Positions 45,012-55,446 are shown, counted from the stretch's first letter. The stretch is 64,000 nucleotides of DNA from Roseivivax halodurans JCM 10272 (GCF_000521785.1 NZ_JALZ01000013.1:1-64000), one strand, 5' to 3'. Notes: generated from the sequence alone by a model not told the origin. Program-made: numbers and translations.

Positions 45012-45040
45012 TTGACGACAGCAGCTGACGGAACTGTGGT
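45012..45040 (+). promoter_or_regulatory. Weak candidate promoter for icd
   Basis: TTGACG and TGTGGT are separated by 17 bases, 88 bases before the icd ATG. The -35 is good and the -10 poor. Confidence 0.33.
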
Positions 45041-45128
45041 CGACGGGTGCAGGAGCGGGGTCTGTGGACCCCGGCCACGCACTCGGGTAAGCGGGGTCGC
45101 GACACGAACATGAGGGGCGTTGAGAGAC

Positions 45129-47351
45129 ATGTCTGATCCGAATCTTCCCGACATCATCTACACCAAGGTGGACGAGGCGCCCGAGCTGGCGTCGTACTCG
45201 CTGCTGCCGATCATCCGCAGCTTCGCGGACGCCGCCGGTGTGAGCATCGGGCTCAAGGACATCTCGCTTGCGGGACGGATCCTCGCGACCTTCCCGGATT
45301 ACCTGTCCGAGAACCAGCGCCAGTCCGACGACCTCAAGGATCTCGGCCGGATCGTGAAGGAGCCCGAGGCCAACGTCATCAAGCTGCCGAACATTTCGGC
45401 CTCCGTCCCGCAGCTTGTCGCCGCGGTGAAGGAGCTGCAGGGGCAGGGCTACGGCATTCCCGACTATCCCGAGGAGCCGTCTTCGGACGAGGAAAAGGAA
45501 GTCCGCGCCCGCTACGACACGATCAAGGGCTCGGCGGTGAACCCGGTCCTGCGCGAGGGCAACTCCGACCGCCGCGCCGCCGGGGCCGTGAAGCGCTTCG
45601 CGATGAACAATCCCCATTCGATGGGTGAGTGGTCGAGCGACAGCAAGACGCGCGTCGCGTCGATGTCCGGAGGCGATTTCTACTCGAACGAAGTTTCGGC
45701 GACCCTCTCCGCGGCCCAGGCAGGCGACGCGAAGATCGAGCACGTGGCCGCCGACGGCACAGTGACCGAGCTCAAGTCCGGCGTGTCCTTTCCCGAAGGC
45801 ACCGTCGTCGACGCGACCTTCATGAGCGCCAAGAAGCTCGACGCCTTCCTTGCCGAGGAGATCGAGAAGAGCAAAGAAGAGGGCGTCCTCTTCTCGCTGC
45901 ACATGAAGGCGACGATGATGAAGGTCTCGGACCCGATCATCTTCGGTCACGCGGTGAAGGAGTTCCTCAAACCCGTCTTCGATAAATACGGCGACGAGTT
46001 GAAGGCCGCTGGCGTGAACCCGAATTCCGGCATCAAGGACATGCTCGCGCGGCTCGACGACACCGGCAAGGGCGACGAGATCCGCGCCGAGATCGACAAA
46101 GTTATGTCCGAGCGTCCGCCGATGTACATGGTCGACAGTGGCAAGGGCATCAGCAACCTGCACGTGCCCTCCGACGTCATCATCGACGCGTCGATGCCCG
46201 CGGTGATCCGCGCCGGCGGCAAGGGCTGGGGGCCGGACGACGGGCAGCACGACGTGAATTGCGTGATCCCCGACAATTCCTACGCGCCGGTCTATGACGA
46301 GACGATCAAGGTCTTCAAGGAAAGCGGCCAGCTCGACCCGACGACCTGCGGTACGGTGCAGAACATCGGCCTGATGGCGCAGAAGGCCGAGGAATACGGC
46401 TCGCACCCGACGACCTTCGAGATCCCGAGCGCAGGCAAGGTGAGGCTGGTGCTTGCCAATGGCGACGTGCTGCACGAGCACGAGGTCGAGGCGGGCGACA
46501 TCTGGCGGTCGGCCTCGGCCAAGAAGGCACCGATCGAGGACTGGGTGAAGCTCGCCATCGAGCGTCAGAAGGCCGAGGGCTGCGAGGCGATCTTCTGGCT
46601 CGACGAAAGCCGCGCGCATGATGCCGAGCTCATCAAGTTCGTGAAGCCGATCCTTGAGGAGAAGGGCGTCGCGGACAAGTTCAAGATCATGGCCCCGCGG
46701 GAGGCGACGCGGCAGACCATCGAGACGATCCGGAAGGGTAAAAACTCCATCGCGATCACCGGCAACGTGCTGCGCGACTATCTGACGGATCTTTTCCCGA
46801 TCCTCGAGCTCGGCACCTCGGCCAAGATGCTCTCGATCGTGAAGCTGATGAATGGCGGCGGGCTCTTCGAGACCGGCGCGGGCGGGTCGGCACCGAAGCA
46901 CGTCCAGCAGTTGGTGGAAGAGAACCACCTGCGCTGGGATTCTCTCGGGGAGTTCTGTGCGCTCGGCGAGAGCCTCAAATTCCTCGCCGACCAGCGGGGC
47001 AACGAGAAGGCGCGAGTGCTCGGCAAGGCAGTCGAGACGGCGACGCAGGGCGTGCTCGACAACGACCGCTCGCCCTCGCGCAAGGTGGGCCAGCCAGACA
47101 ACCGCGACAGCCATTTCTGGTTCGCGCTCTACTGGGCCGAGGCGCTGGCGGCACAGACCGACGATGCCGACATCGCGGCGCATTTCAAGCCGATCGCCGA
47201 TGCCATGAAGACCAATGCCGACAAGATCACACAGGAGCTTGCAGAAGCGCAGGGGTCTAAGGCGGATATCGGCGGCTATTACCACCCGGATGCGGACAAG
47301 ACCGCGAAGGTGATGCGACCGTCGGCGACGCTGAACGATCTGATCGGCTGA
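45129..47351 (+). CDS. icd: NADP-dependent isocitrate dehydrogenase, monomeric type
   Basis: Monomeric IDH (740 residues, about the family length) oxidatively decarboxylates isocitrate to 2-oxoglutarate with NADP+, in the TCA cycle, supplying NADPH. Signatures include [24 protein letters not shown], the [11 protein letters not shown] substrate-binding segment and the catalytic region [23 protein letters not shown] 45129 is chosen over a TTG three codons earlier; the Shine-Dalgarno is weak (GAGAGAC). It is unrelated in fold to the dimeric Icd of Escherichia coli. A terminator follows. Confidence 0.95.
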   Translation: MSDPNLPDIIYTKVDEAPELASYSLLPIIRSFADAAGVSIGLKDISLAGRILATFPDYLSENQRQSDDLKDLGRIVKEPEANVIKLPNISASVPQLVAAVKELQGQGYGIPDYPEEPSSDEEKEVRARYDTIKGSAVNPVLREGNSDRRAAGAVKRFAMNNPHSMGEWSSDSKTRVASMSGGDFYSNEVSATLSAAQAGDAKIEHVAADGTVTELKSGVSFPEGTVVDATFMSAKKLDAFLAEEIEKSKEEGVLFSLHMKATMMKVSDPIIFGHAVKEFLKPVFDKYGDELKAAGVNPNSGIKDMLARLDDTGKGDEIRAEIDKVMSERPPMYMVDSGKGISNLHVPSDVIIDASMPAVIRAGGKGWGPDDGQHDVNCVIPDNSYAPVYDETIKVFKESGQLDPTTCGTVQNIGLMAQKAEEYGSHPTTFEIPSAGKVRLVLANGDVLHEHEVEAGDIWRSASAKKAPIEDWVKLAIERQKAEGCEAIFWLDESRAHDAELIKFVKPILEEKGVADKFKIMAPREATRQTIETIRKGKNSIAITGNVLRDYLTDLFPILELGTSAKMLSIVKLMNGGGLFETGAGGSAPKHVQQLVEENHLRWDSLGEFCALGESLKFLADQRGNEKARVLGKAVETATQGVLDNDRSPSRKVGQPDNRDSHFWFALYWAEALAAQTDDADIAAHFKPIADAMKTNADKITQELAEAQGSKADIGGYYHPDADKTAKVMRPSATLNDLIG

Positions 47352-47372
47352 ACGGCCAGATCGACAAACTGG

Positions 47373-47402
47373 AAAGGCTCGGCAGATGCGTCGGGCCTTT
47401 TT
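47373..47402 (+). terminator. Intrinsic terminator after icd
   Basis: AAAGGCTCGG (47373-47382) pairs with TCGGGCCTTT (47391-47400) using two G-U pairs, followed by TT. It lies 21 bases after the icd stop. Confidence 0.72.
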
Positions 47403-47967
47403 CGTTCGCGCCAGACTTCTTTACCGGTTGTAAACGAATTCAGGGCAGTTTCGGCGCAAGTCGGCCCCGCTGATCCCCCGCACAGGTTCCGCCGATCTCT
47501 TCGACACTAGCCTCCTACGGGTCCGACGCAAGTTGGGCCCGCACTCACGGAACGATACGCCAATTTTGGGCGTGCGCTGGCCCGGTCCGTTGTTGAAGCT
47601 CGCCCCCTCCGCACGGGAGGAGGTGCTGCCCCGGCCGCTACCACCCAGATACCGAATGACATGCGATGGGACCGGCAATCTACCGGGCCGGTCGCCATGC
47701 CGGACCCCGCCCCGTCGCCGAAAGCAGCTCCGTCGACACTATCCGTTTGCGAGCCCTGAAACCTCCGGCTGACAGGTCGTGTCGAGCGCGCGGATGCAGA
47801 GTAGCGGCGGGCTGCGACGGGGAACAGCAAGGCACCACGGTGATTCAAGCCGGCACCCCTGAAAATTCAAAGCTTGCCGCAATGGCTGTGAAAACATCCA
47901 AGCGCACCGGCGCCGCGCCGCCGGAAGCACTCTTCGGCACGTCCTGGACAGGCAAAGCACGAAAACG
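47403..47967. other. About 565 bases without a convincing gene
   Basis: Open frames here (for example 47533-47772 and 47666-47971 on plus, 47507-47848 on minus) lack ribosome-binding sites and have Arg/Pro-rich shadow-like translations. Two imperfect 19-base direct repeats (CGGCGCAAGTCGGCCCCGC at 47452 and CGACGCAAGTTGGGCCCGC at 47524) lie 72 bases apart. It may hold an unrecognised small RNA, a decayed gene or only spacer. Confidence 0.5.
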
Positions 47968-47996
47968 TTGACGCACGGATCTTGAATTACTTGCAA
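47968..47996 (+). promoter_or_regulatory. Candidate promoter for sitABCD
   Basis: TTGACG (47968-47973) and TTGCAA (47991-47996) are separated by 17 bases. The -10 is poor and is overlapped by the first of two operator-like motifs, as expected for a repressed promoter. Confidence 0.4.
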
Positions 47997-48037
47997 ACCG
48001 TTCTCATTCCAACTTCAGTATTGCGAACCAGTCGCAA
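47991..48037. promoter_or_regulatory. Tandem Mur/Fur-like operators before sitA
   Basis: TTGCGAACCAGTCGCAA (48021-48037) is a perfect 6-5-6 inverted repeat. TTGCAAACCGTTCTCA (47991-48006) is a related, imperfect copy starting exactly 30 bases earlier. Alphaproteobacterial sit operons are repressed by Mur (a manganese-responsive Fur homologue) at TGCAA-type sites, so these are good candidates. The second site lies 23 bases before the sitA ATG. Confidence 0.6.
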
Positions 48038-48059
48038 CAACTCCCGCAGGTGGAACAGA

Positions 48060-48959
48060 ATGCTGAAGATCCGACCGCTCGTCCTGTCGCTGCTCCTAGG
48101 ATTGCCGGCGGCAGCCGCGCATGCGCAGGACAAGCCGAAGGTGGTGACGACATTCACGGTGATCGCGGACATGGCGCGCAACGTGGCGGGCGGCGAGGCG
48201 GAGGTCGTCTCGGTGACCAAGCCCGGCGCCGAAATCCACGGCTACGAGCCGACGCCCGGCGACATCGTCGCGGCGCAGGATGCCGATCTGATCCTCTGGA
48301 ACGGCCTGAACCTAGAGCTCTGGTTCGAGCAGTTCCTGTCGAATCTCGGCGATGTGCCATCGGCCACGGTCTCGGACGGCATCGCGCCGATCCCGATCGC
48401 GGAAGGCGCCTACGAGGGGCAGTCGAACCCGCACGCCTGGATGGGTCTCGACAGCGCGCTCGTCTACGTCGACAACATTGCATCCGCGCTCAGCGAGATC
48501 GATCCGGGCAGCGCCGAGGTCTATGCGGCCAACGCCGACGCATACAAGGGCAGGATCAGGGCGACGCTCGAGCCGGTAAGACACCGGATCGCGTCGATCC
48601 CCGAAAGCCAGCGCTGGCTCGTCACCTGCGAGGGGGCGTTCTCGTATTTCGCCCGGGATTTCGGGCTGAAGGAGCTCTATCTCTGGCCCATGAACGCCGA
48701 CCAGGTGGGCACGCCGCAGCAGGTGAGGACCGTCATCGACGGCGTGCGGGAGCATGACGTCCCGGCGGTCTTCTGCGAAAGCACCGTCTCGACCCGTCCG
48801 GCCGAGCAGGTAGCGCGCGAAACGGGAGCCGAATTCGGCGGCATCCTCTATGTTGACAGCCTGAGCGAGGAGGGAGGCCCGGTGCCGACCTATCTCGACC
48901 TCCTCCGGGTGACCGCGACGACCGTGGCCGACGGGCTCGCATCGCGGGATGGGTCGTGA
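48060..48959 (+). CDS. sitA: Mn/Zn ABC transporter substrate-binding protein
   Basis: SitA (299 residues) is a cluster A-I periplasmic metal-binding protein. A signal peptide ([23 protein letters not shown]) is seen. The metal ligands expected for Mn2+ are in place: His60 (EIHGYEP), His125 (NPHAWMG), Glu191 (CEGAFSYF) and Asp266 (YVDSLSE). The His-rich loop of zinc-specific ZnuA is absent, which favours manganese. ATG 48060 follows AGGTGG. It heads sitABCD, whose genes all overlap by one to four bases. Confidence 0.92.
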   Translation: MLKIRPLVLSLLLGLPAAAAHAQDKPKVVTTFTVIADMARNVAGGEAEVVSVTKPGAEIHGYEPTPGDIVAAQDADLILWNGLNLELWFEQFLSNLGDVPSATVSDGIAPIPIAEGAYEGQSNPHAWMGLDSALVYVDNIASALSEIDPGSAEVYAANADAYKGRIRATLEPVRHRIASIPESQRWLVTCEGAFSYFARDFGLKELYLWPMNADQVGTPQQVRTVIDGVREHDVPAVFCESTVSTRPAEQVARETGAEFGGILYVDSLSEEGGPVPTYLDLLRVTATTVADGLASRDGS

Positions 48960-49852
48960 TGCTCGACAGGTTCGCCGATACGGGCCAGGTGCAGGCAGAC
49001 GAGGGCATCGTCGCGCGGGACGTCGCCGTCACCTACCGCAACGGCCACACCGCGTTGAACGGCACGAGCTTTGCAGTTCCGAAGGGCACGATCACCGCGC
49101 TCGTTGGTGTGAACGGCGCGGGCAAGTCCACGCTCTTCAAGGCTATCATGGGGTTCGCGCCCGTGGCGCGCGGAGAGATCCGCCTGCTGGGCATGTCGGT
49201 GACCGAGGCGCTCAAGCGCAACCTCGTCGCCTATGTGCCTCAAGCCGAAGAGGTCGACTGGGCCTTTCCGGTCCTCGTCGAGGACGTGGTGATGATGGGC
49301 CGCTACGGGCACATGGGCTTTCTGCGGCGGCCGAAGCCCGCGGACCGGGCGGCGGTCGACGTGGCGCTCGAACGCGTGAGCATGTCCGAGTTCCGGCACC
49401 GCCAGATCGGCGAGCTGTCGGGCGGGCAGCGTAAGCGCGTCTTTCTGGCGCGGGCCCTGGCGCAGGAGGGGCAGGTGATCCTGCTCGACGAACCCTTCAC
49501 CGGTGTCGACGTCACAACCGAGGAGCAGATCGTCGCCCTCCTGCGGGATCTGCGGGCGGAAGGTCGCGTGATGCTGGTCTCGACCCACAATCTCGGCTCG
49601 GTTCCCGAATTCTGCGACAGGACGGTGCTCGTGAAGGGCACCGTGCTTGCCCATGGCCTCACCCGGGACGTCTTCACCAAGCGCAATCTCGAGGCGGCTT
49701 TCGGCGGTGTCCTGCGACAATTCACACTCGGCGGGGAAGCCCTGCACGCGGATCACGACGCGGATGCGCGCTCAGTGTCGATCTTCACGGACGACGAGCG
49801 GCCGCTGGTAACTTATGGCGAGCGGCAGCAGACAAGCGGGGACGGATCGTGA
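48956..49852 (+). CDS. sitB: Mn/Zn ABC transporter ATP-binding protein
   Basis: SitB (298 residues) powers the importer. Walker [10 protein letters not shown], the signature [15 protein letters not shown], Walker [13 protein letters not shown] and the switch histidine in STHNLG are intact. The C-terminal 50 residues are extra and His/Asp-containing ([11 protein letters not shown]). Start is GTG 48956, with a four-base overlap (GTGA) with sitA; the adjacent ATG 48959 is equally possible. Confidence 0.93.
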   Translation: MMLDRFADTGQVQADEGIVARDVAVTYRNGHTALNGTSFAVPKGTITALVGVNGAGKSTLFKAIMGFAPVARGEIRLLGMSVTEALKRNLVAYVPQAEEVDWAFPVLVEDVVMMGRYGHMGFLRRPKPADRAAVDVALERVSMSEFRHRQIGELSGGQRKRVFLARALAQEGQVILLDEPFTGVDVTTEEQIVALLRDLRAEGRVMLVSTHNLGSVPEFCDRTVLVKGTVLAHGLTRDVFTKRNLEAAFGGVLRQFTLGGEALHADHDADARSVSIFTDDERPLVTYGERQQTSGDGS

Positions 49853-50727
49853 TCGTCCTTCTGGAGCCCTTCACCTACGGCTACATGACGAACGCGATGT
49901 GGGTCTCGGCTCTCGTCGGCGCGGTCTGCGCGTTCCTGTCCGCCTATCTGATGCTGAAGGGATGGTCGCTGATCGGAGACGCGCTGGCCCATTCCGTCGT
50001 GCCGGGCGTCGCCGGAGCCTACATGCTCGGACTGCCCTTCGCCCTTGGCGCCTTCATCGCGGGGGGCCTCGCCGCCGGCACGATGCTTGTCCTCTCGGAG
50101 CGATCGGGCCTCAAGGTCGACGTGATCATCGGTCTCATCTTCACCGCTTTCTTCGGCCTCGGCCTGTTCCTCGTCTCGCTGAACCCCATGGCGGTCAGCG
50201 TGCAGACCATCACCATGGGCAACATCCTCGCGATCACCCCCGCGGACACGCTGCAGCTGGCGATCATCGGGATCGGCTCGCTGGCGGTGCTTCTGCTCAA
50301 ATGGAAAGATCTTCTTGCGGTATTCTTCGACGAGACGCATGCCCGTTCCATCGGCCTCAGGCCCGGACGGCTCAAGGTCCTGTTCTTCACGCTCCTTTCG
50401 CTGGCCGTAGTGGCCGCCATGCAGACCGTGGGTGCCTTCCTCGTCATCGCCATGGTGGTGACGCCGGGGGCGACCGCCTACCTCCTTTGCGACCGTTTCC
50501 CGCGGCTTCTCGCGCTCTCGGTTGCGATCGGATCGGGAACGAGTTTCATCGGTGCCTATGCGAGCTTCTTCCTCGACGGCGCGACGGGTGGGATCATCGT
50601 CTGTCTGCAGACGCTGATCTTCCTCGCCGCGTTCGTCTTCGCTCCGAAACACGGATTGCTCGCAGCGCGCGCCCGCGCTGCGGATACGCTGGCCCGAACC
50701 GCGCCCATGCAGGAGCCCGCGGAATGA
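49849..50727 (+). CDS. sitC: Mn/Zn ABC transporter permease
   Basis: SitC (292 residues) is an ABC-3-type permease of metal importers with about eight membrane helices. The conserved [21 protein letters not shown] segment and the [18 protein letters not shown] loop are visible. It starts with GTG and overlaps sitB by four bases. It pairs with SitD, giving a heterodimeric channel. Confidence 0.92.
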   Translation: MIVLLEPFTYGYMTNAMWVSALVGAVCAFLSAYLMLKGWSLIGDALAHSVVPGVAGAYMLGLPFALGAFIAGGLAAGTMLVLSERSGLKVDVIIGLIFTAFFGLGLFLVSLNPMAVSVQTITMGNILAITPADTLQLAIIGIGSLAVLLLKWKDLLAVFFDETHARSIGLRPGRLKVLFFTLLSLAVVAAMQTVGAFLVIAMVVTPGATAYLLCDRFPRLLALSVAIGSGTSFIGAYASFFLDGATGGIIVCLQTLIFLAAFVFAPKHGLLAARARAADTLARTAPMQEPAE

Positions 50728-51563
50728 GCTTCGATCTCCTCCTGCCGTTTCAATTCCCGTTCATGCAGAACGCCTTTCTGATCGGGCTCATCGTGGCGGT
50801 GCCGACGGCGCTCCTGTCCTGCTTCCTTGTCCTCAAGGGTTGGGCCCTGATGGGCGATGCGGTCAGTCACGCGATCCTTCCCGGCGTCGTGCTCGCTTGG
50901 ATCACCGGTCTGCCGCTGATCCTAGGGGCCTTCGCGGCCGGGATGGGCTGCGCGCTCCTGACGGGCTATCTCGCCGAGAATTCCCGGGTGAAGCGCGACA
51001 CCGTGATGGGCGTCGTCTTCTCGGGCATGTTCGGTCTCGGGATCGTTCTCTATACCCAGGTGAACACGACCCAGCACCTCGACCATATCCTCTACGGCAA
51101 CATGCTGGGCGTGGGGCCGCGGGATCTCTGGACAGCGGGGCTCATCTCCGCCGCGGTTGCGCTGGTCCTGCTGCTGAAATGGCGAGACTTTCTGTTGCAC
51201 GCCTTCGATCCGGCGCAGGCAAAGGCGTCGGGCCTGCCCGTCGCATTCCTGCACTACGCGCTTCTGTCTATCCTGTCCCTCACCGTCGTTGCGACCTTGT
51301 CCGCAACGGGCCTCATCCTTGCCGTTGCGCTTCTCATCGCCCCGGGCGCGATCGCGTTCCTGACGGTCCGCAGGTTCGGCGCAATGCTCGCTGTCTCGAT
51401 TGTCGTTTGCGCCTTGTCGATGTCCGCTGGCACTTACCTGAGCTTCTGGATCGACAGCGCGCCCGCGCCGACGGTCGTGCTGATCCTCACCACGGTCTTC
51501 ATAGTGGCCTTTGCGCGGCGCCTCTGGGCAACTAAGCGCGCGTCACGCCGGGCCGCGGCCTGA
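50724..51563 (+). CDS. sitD: Mn/Zn ABC transporter permease
   Basis: SitD (279 residues) is the second ABC-3 permease, with LKGWALMGDAVSHAILPGVV and NTTQHLDHILYGNMLGV as family blocks and about eight membrane helices. ATG 50724 overlaps the sitC stop by four bases (ATGA); the frame stays open far upstream but that part is a shadow. It ends the operon; no clear terminator follows. Confidence 0.92.
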   Translation: MSFDLLLPFQFPFMQNAFLIGLIVAVPTALLSCFLVLKGWALMGDAVSHAILPGVVLAWITGLPLILGAFAAGMGCALLTGYLAENSRVKRDTVMGVVFSGMFGLGIVLYTQVNTTQHLDHILYGNMLGVGPRDLWTAGLISAAVALVLLLKWRDFLLHAFDPAQAKASGLPVAFLHYALLSILSLTVVATLSATGLILAVALLIAPGAIAFLTVRRFGAMLAVSIVVCALSMSAGTYLSFWIDSAPAPTVVLILTTVFIVAFARRLWATKRASRRAAA

Positions 51564-51667
51564 TCTCGTCGGCGGCCATTGATTTTCCACATCCTCCGTG
51601 GCCGAGAGCGTCCCGCACCCTAGGTCCGTTGCGAAGATTGCACGCACCGTACCGGGGGAGACACACC

Positions 51668-52576
51668 ATGATCCGTACGCCGTTCGCCGCCGCGCTCGCC
51701 ACATTCGCGTTCGCCGCCCCGCTCCATGCCGACATCGTCGTGTCGTCCAAGATCGACACTGAGGGGGGCCTCCTCGGAAATATCATCGCGCTGGCGCTCG
51801 AGGACGCGGATCTGCCTGTGACGCGCCGCCTGCAGCTCGGCGGCACGCAGGTCGTGCGCGAGGCAATCCTGTCGGGCCAGATCGACATCTACCCCGAATA
51901 CACCGGCAACGCGGCGTTCTTCTTCAACGAGGCCGACAAGGACCTCTGGAAGAACGCAGAGGAGGCTTACGCCCGGGCCAAGGAGCTCGATGCCGAAAAC
52001 GACGTCACGTGGCTGGAGCCGGCCTCGGCGAACAACACATGGGCAATCGCGGTGACCGGCGACGTGGCCGAGGAGAACGAGCTCTCTACCATGTCCGACT
52101 TCGGCGCGTGGGTCTCGGAGGGCGGCGAGGTGAAGCTCGCGGCATCGACCGAATTCGTCTCCTCGCCGGCCGTTCTGCCCGCAATGCAGGAGACCTACGG
52201 GTTCGAGCTTTCCGAGGACCAGACCGTGATCCTGTCGGGTGGCGACACCGCCGCGACGATCCAGGCCGCCGCACGCGGCACGTCGGGCGTTAACGCGGCC
52301 ATGGTCTACGGCACCGATGGAGGCGTCGCGGCAACCGGGCTCAAGGTGATGGAAGACGATCAGGGCGTGCAGCCCGTCTATGAGCCGGCGCCGATCGTGC
52401 GGGCCGAGATCCTCGAGGAATATCCGGAGATCGAACAGGTGCTGAACCCGATCTTCACGAGCCTCGACCTTGAAACTCTGCAGGAACTCAACGGTCGCAT
52501 CCAGGTCGGCGGCGAGCCGTCCGAGGCGGTCGCCCGCGATTACCTGACACAAGCCGGAGTGCTCGACGGATCGTGA
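51668..52576 (+). CDS. Osmoprotectant-type (OsmF/YehZ) ABC transporter substrate-binding protein
   Basis: This 302-residue periplasmic protein belongs to the OpuAC/OsmF family that binds glycine betaine, choline or related osmolytes. A signal peptide is seen (MIRTPFAAALATFAFAAPLHA). The pattern VSSKIDTEGGLLGNIIALALED, then LSGQIDIYPEYTGNA, is typical. Ligand identity cannot be read. GGGGGAGACACACC precedes ATG 51668; the frame opens 13 codons earlier. The order binding protein-permease-ATPase-permease matches yehZYXW. Confidence 0.88.
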   Translation: MIRTPFAAALATFAFAAPLHADIVVSSKIDTEGGLLGNIIALALEDADLPVTRRLQLGGTQVVREAILSGQIDIYPEYTGNAAFFFNEADKDLWKNAEEAYARAKELDAENDVTWLEPASANNTWAIAVTGDVAEENELSTMSDFGAWVSEGGEVKLAASTEFVSSPAVLPAMQETYGFELSEDQTVILSGGDTAATIQAAARGTSGVNAAMVYGTDGGVAATGLKVMEDDQGVQPVYEPAPIVRAEILEEYPEIEQVLNPIFTSLDLETLQELNGRIQVGGEPSEAVARDYLTQAGVLDGS

Positions 52577-53754
52577 CCGAGGCAACCATGAAGCGCGCCG
52601 CGGGCTCGGTATCGCCGACGGGGCTCCTGTTCGCCGCGATCGGTGGCGCGGGGCTTGCGCTGCCCTTCGTCACCTTTCGCGAGAACCGCATCGTTCTGGG
52701 GGAGGGAGTGGCGGCATGGGCAGCCGTCCCGCCCGGTGCCGCGGCCTTCTGTATCGCCGCGATCCTCGGAGGTCTGATCATCGGTCTGGCGACAGATCGG
52801 CCCTGGCCGCGCTTCGGAGGCAGCCTCGTCGGCCTCGCCGGGCTTTTGGCACTGCTCTCCGCCTCCGCAGAGGCGCTGCTCGCCGATGCGCTTGACCTCG
52901 CGCGTGTTGCGCCCGGGGCAGGCGTCTGGATGCTGCTCCTCGCGCTCACGCTCCTGATGGCAGACGCGCTCTCGGCGCTGAAGCCCGGCCCGTCCGCGCG
53001 CGCGGCTATTCTCGTTGTGCTCCTTGGCGCGCTTGCGGCGGTGCTGGCCTCGGGTCTTCTGGCCGATATCTCGACCATGCAGGAATACCGTGCGCGCGCG
53101 GCGAGCTTCCGGGCCGAGACGATACGCCATCTCTGGCTTGCATTCGGCTCTCTCGGGGCGGCGGCGCTCATCGGCTTCCCGCTCGGGATCCTGTGCCACC
53201 GGCGGGCCTCGCTCCGCGCCGCGACGCTGCCGACATTGAGCCTGCTTCAGACCATCCCGTCGCTGGCGATGTTCGGGATCATGATCCCGATCCTTGGATG
53301 GGTGGGTGCGACGGTGCCGGGGGCACGGTCTCTCGGTATCGCCGGTATCGGGTTCGCCCCGGCCTTTGTCGCGCTGCTTCTCTATTCGCTTCTGCCCGTC
53401 GTCTCGAACACGGTCGCCGGTCTCGACGCCGTGCCGCGCGCGGCGCAGGAGGCGGCGCGCGGGATGGGCATGACGGTGGCGCAACGTCTGCGCACGGTCG
53501 AGTTGCCGCTCGCGCTACCGGTCATGCTGGCGGGCATCCGGATCGTGCTCGTCCAGAATATCGGCCTCGCAGTGATCGCGGGGCTCATCGGCGGCGGGGG
53601 CTATGGCACTTTCGTCTTTCAGGGGCTGAACCAGACCGCGACGGACCTCATCCTGCTCGGCGCGCTGCCGACGGTACTGCTCGCCATCGTTGCAGGCGTC
53701 GTCATGGACATCCTCGTCGATGCCACCCGAAAGATCCCCGAGGAAAGCGCATGA
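52573..53754 (+). CDS. YehY-like ABC transporter permease
   Basis: This 393-residue permease is long for its class, as is YehY, with about five extra N-terminal membrane helices before the common BPD_transp_1 domain (about 190-385). The EAA loop is EAARGMGMTVAQRLRTVELPLALP. It starts at GTG 52573 with a four-base overlap with the binding protein; ATG 52588, preceded by GAGG, is an alternative. Confidence 0.88.
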   Translation: MTEATMKRAAGSVSPTGLLFAAIGGAGLALPFVTFRENRIVLGEGVAAWAAVPPGAAAFCIAAILGGLIIGLATDRPWPRFGGSLVGLAGLLALLSASAEALLADALDLARVAPGAGVWMLLLALTLLMADALSALKPGPSARAAILVVLLGALAAVLASGLLADISTMQEYRARAASFRAETIRHLWLAFGSLGAAALIGFPLGILCHRRASLRAATLPTLSLLQTIPSLAMFGIMIPILGWVGATVPGARSLGIAGIGFAPAFVALLLYSLLPVVSNTVAGLDAVPRAAQEAARGMGMTVAQRLRTVELPLALPVMLAGIRIVLVQNIGLAVIAGLIGGGGYGTFVFQGLNQTATDLILLGALPTVLLAIVAGVVMDILVDATRKIPEESA

Positions 53755-54686
53755 TCGAGATCGACGCACTCACCAAGATCTACGGCGAGACCCGCGCGGT
53801 CGACGCGGTGTCGATGACGGTCGAGACCTCCTCGATCACCGCCATCGTCGGCACCTCCGGCTCGGGCAAGACGACGCTCCTGCGTATGGTGAACCGGCTG
53901 GTGGAGCCGTCCTCGGGCGAGGTCCGCATTAACGGCGAGCGCACCGCCGACATGGCCCCCTACAAGCTGCGCCGCCGCATCGGCTACGCGATCCAGGGGC
54001 ACGGGCTCTTCCCGCACCATTCCGTCGGCCGCAACATCGGTGCCGTGCCGCGGCTGCTCGGCTGGTCCAAGAAGGACATCCGCGCGCGCGTGGACGAGCT
54101 TCTGGAGCTGTTCGGGATGGAGCCGGACGCCTTCCGCGACCGCTTTCCCCACGAACTCTCGGGCGGTCAGCAGCAGCGCGTCGGCGTCGCCCGTGCGCTC
54201 GCGTCCCGACCCGATCTCATGCTGATGGACGAACCCTTCGGTGCACTCGATCCAATCATTCGCGCGCGGGCCCAAGAGGATCTGCGCCGCATCCAGCGCC
54301 AGCTCGGCTCGACGATCATGCTCGTCACCCACGACATGGACGAGGCGATCCGGCTCGGCGACCGGGTTGCGGTGATGGATGGGGGCAAACTCGTCCAATA
54401 CGCCCCTCCCGAGGAGATCGTCTCGCGCCCGGCCTCGGACTTCGTTGCCGAGATGGTTGGCGACAACGAGCGGCCCATCCGCCTGCTCGCGCTGATCCCG
54501 GTCGCTGACGCGATGGAGGAGGGAAATGCGGAGGGTCCGGCCGTGGCCGCGACTGCAAGCCTCCGCGATGCGCTCGCGATGGGGCTCTGGTCCGCCCGTG
54601 ACGCGCTCCCCGTGGAGCGGGATGGCGAGGTGGTCGGACGGGTGACCATGGACGCGATCCGCGCCCGGGCAGAGCGGCCGGAATGA
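53751..54686 (+). CDS. YehX-like ABC transporter ATP-binding protein
   Basis: This 311-residue ATPase has Walker A GTSGSGKTT, a Q-loop, the signature LSGGQQQRVGVARAL, Walker B LMLMDEPFGALD and switch His in VTHDMDEA. The C-terminal 75 residues are a reduced CBS-like region, as in the OpuC/YehX class. ATG 53751 overlaps the previous stop by four bases. Confidence 0.92.
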   Translation: MIEIDALTKIYGETRAVDAVSMTVETSSITAIVGTSGSGKTTLLRMVNRLVEPSSGEVRINGERTADMAPYKLRRRIGYAIQGHGLFPHHSVGRNIGAVPRLLGWSKKDIRARVDELLELFGMEPDAFRDRFPHELSGGQQQRVGVARALASRPDLMLMDEPFGALDPIIRARAQEDLRRIQRQLGSTIMLVTHDMDEAIRLGDRVAVMDGGKLVQYAPPEEIVSRPASDFVAEMVGDNERPIRLLALIPVADAMEEGNAEGPAVAATASLRDALAMGLWSARDALPVERDGEVVGRVTMDAIRARAERPE

Positions 54687-55435
54687 CGTCATGGCCCGGT
54701 CTTGTCCTGCGCGGTGTCATCCTCGCGCTGGTGGTCGCCCTCGTCACCGTGCCCGAGGCGTTCCGCCCGGTCTTTGCCCCCGTCGCACCGACACCGCAGC
54801 AAGCGATCTACACCCGCACCTCGATCCTGTCGCTTGCGATGTCGCATCTCGCGCTTGTCGCCATCGCCTGCGCCGCGGCGACCATCGTGGCGGTCACGCT
54901 GGCGATTGCCGTGTCGCGCCCCGGTGGGGCCGCATTCCGACCGCTGTCGCGCACCATCGCCAATGTCGGCCAGACCTTTCCGCCGGTTGCGGTGCTGGCG
55001 CTGGCCGTACCCGCTCTTGGCTTCGGGTCAGGGCCGACGCTGGTGGCGCTCTTCCTCTACGGGTTGCTGCCGGTCTTCGAGAACGCCATGACTGCCTTCG
55101 CGACGCTGCCTAAGACAACGCTCGACGCCGCCCGCGGCATGGGACTCACCCGGGCGCAGAGGCTATGGCAGGTGGAGCTTCCGCTCGCCCTGCCGGTAAT
55201 CCTCACGGGCGTGCGGCTGTCGGTCGTGATCTCGCTCGGCACCGCGACGATCGGCTCGACCGTGGCTGCCTCGACGTTGGGAGAGGTCATCATTGCGGGC
55301 CTTCTGACCAACAACACCGCCTTCGTTCTGCAGGGCGGCCTGATCGTCGGGCTCTTCGCGGTGTTGATCTACGACGCGTTCGTGCTGCTCGAGGTCTGGC
55401 TCGCCCGCAGGACGGGGCGAGCCACAACCCGCTGA
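54683..55435 (+). CDS. YehW-like ABC transporter permease
   Basis: This 250-residue permease has about five to six membrane helices and the EAA loop DAARGMGLTRAQRLWQVELPLALPVILTG split across its middle. It is the last gene of the four-gene osmolyte importer and overlaps the ATPase gene by four bases (ATGA). It is convergent with rpsU. Confidence 0.88.
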   Translation: MTSWPGLVLRGVILALVVALVTVPEAFRPVFAPVAPTPQQAIYTRTSILSLAMSHLALVAIACAAATIVAVTLAIAVSRPGGAAFRPLSRTIANVGQTFPPVAVLALAVPALGFGSGPTLVALFLYGLLPVFENAMTAFATLPKTTLDAARGMGLTRAQRLWQVELPLALPVILTGVRLSVVISLGTATIGSTVAASTLGEVIIAGLLTNNTAFVLQGGLIVGLFAVLIYDAFVLLEVWLARRTGRATTR

Positions 55436-55446
55436 GCAGACAAAGT

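Noticed and set aside
45120-45131. TTG start three codons before icd ATG
   Set aside because: ATG 45129 gives the family N-terminus; nothing supports the TTG.
42771-47285. 1,504-residue minus-strand open frame antisense to several genes
   Set aside because: It runs opposite to icd and others with Arg/His/Asp-rich, shadow-like composition and no family motif. GC-rich codon use on the true strand explains it.
47533-47971. Open frames of 79 and 101 residues between icd and sitA
   Set aside because: They lack ribosome-binding sites, are low complexity and show no family pattern.
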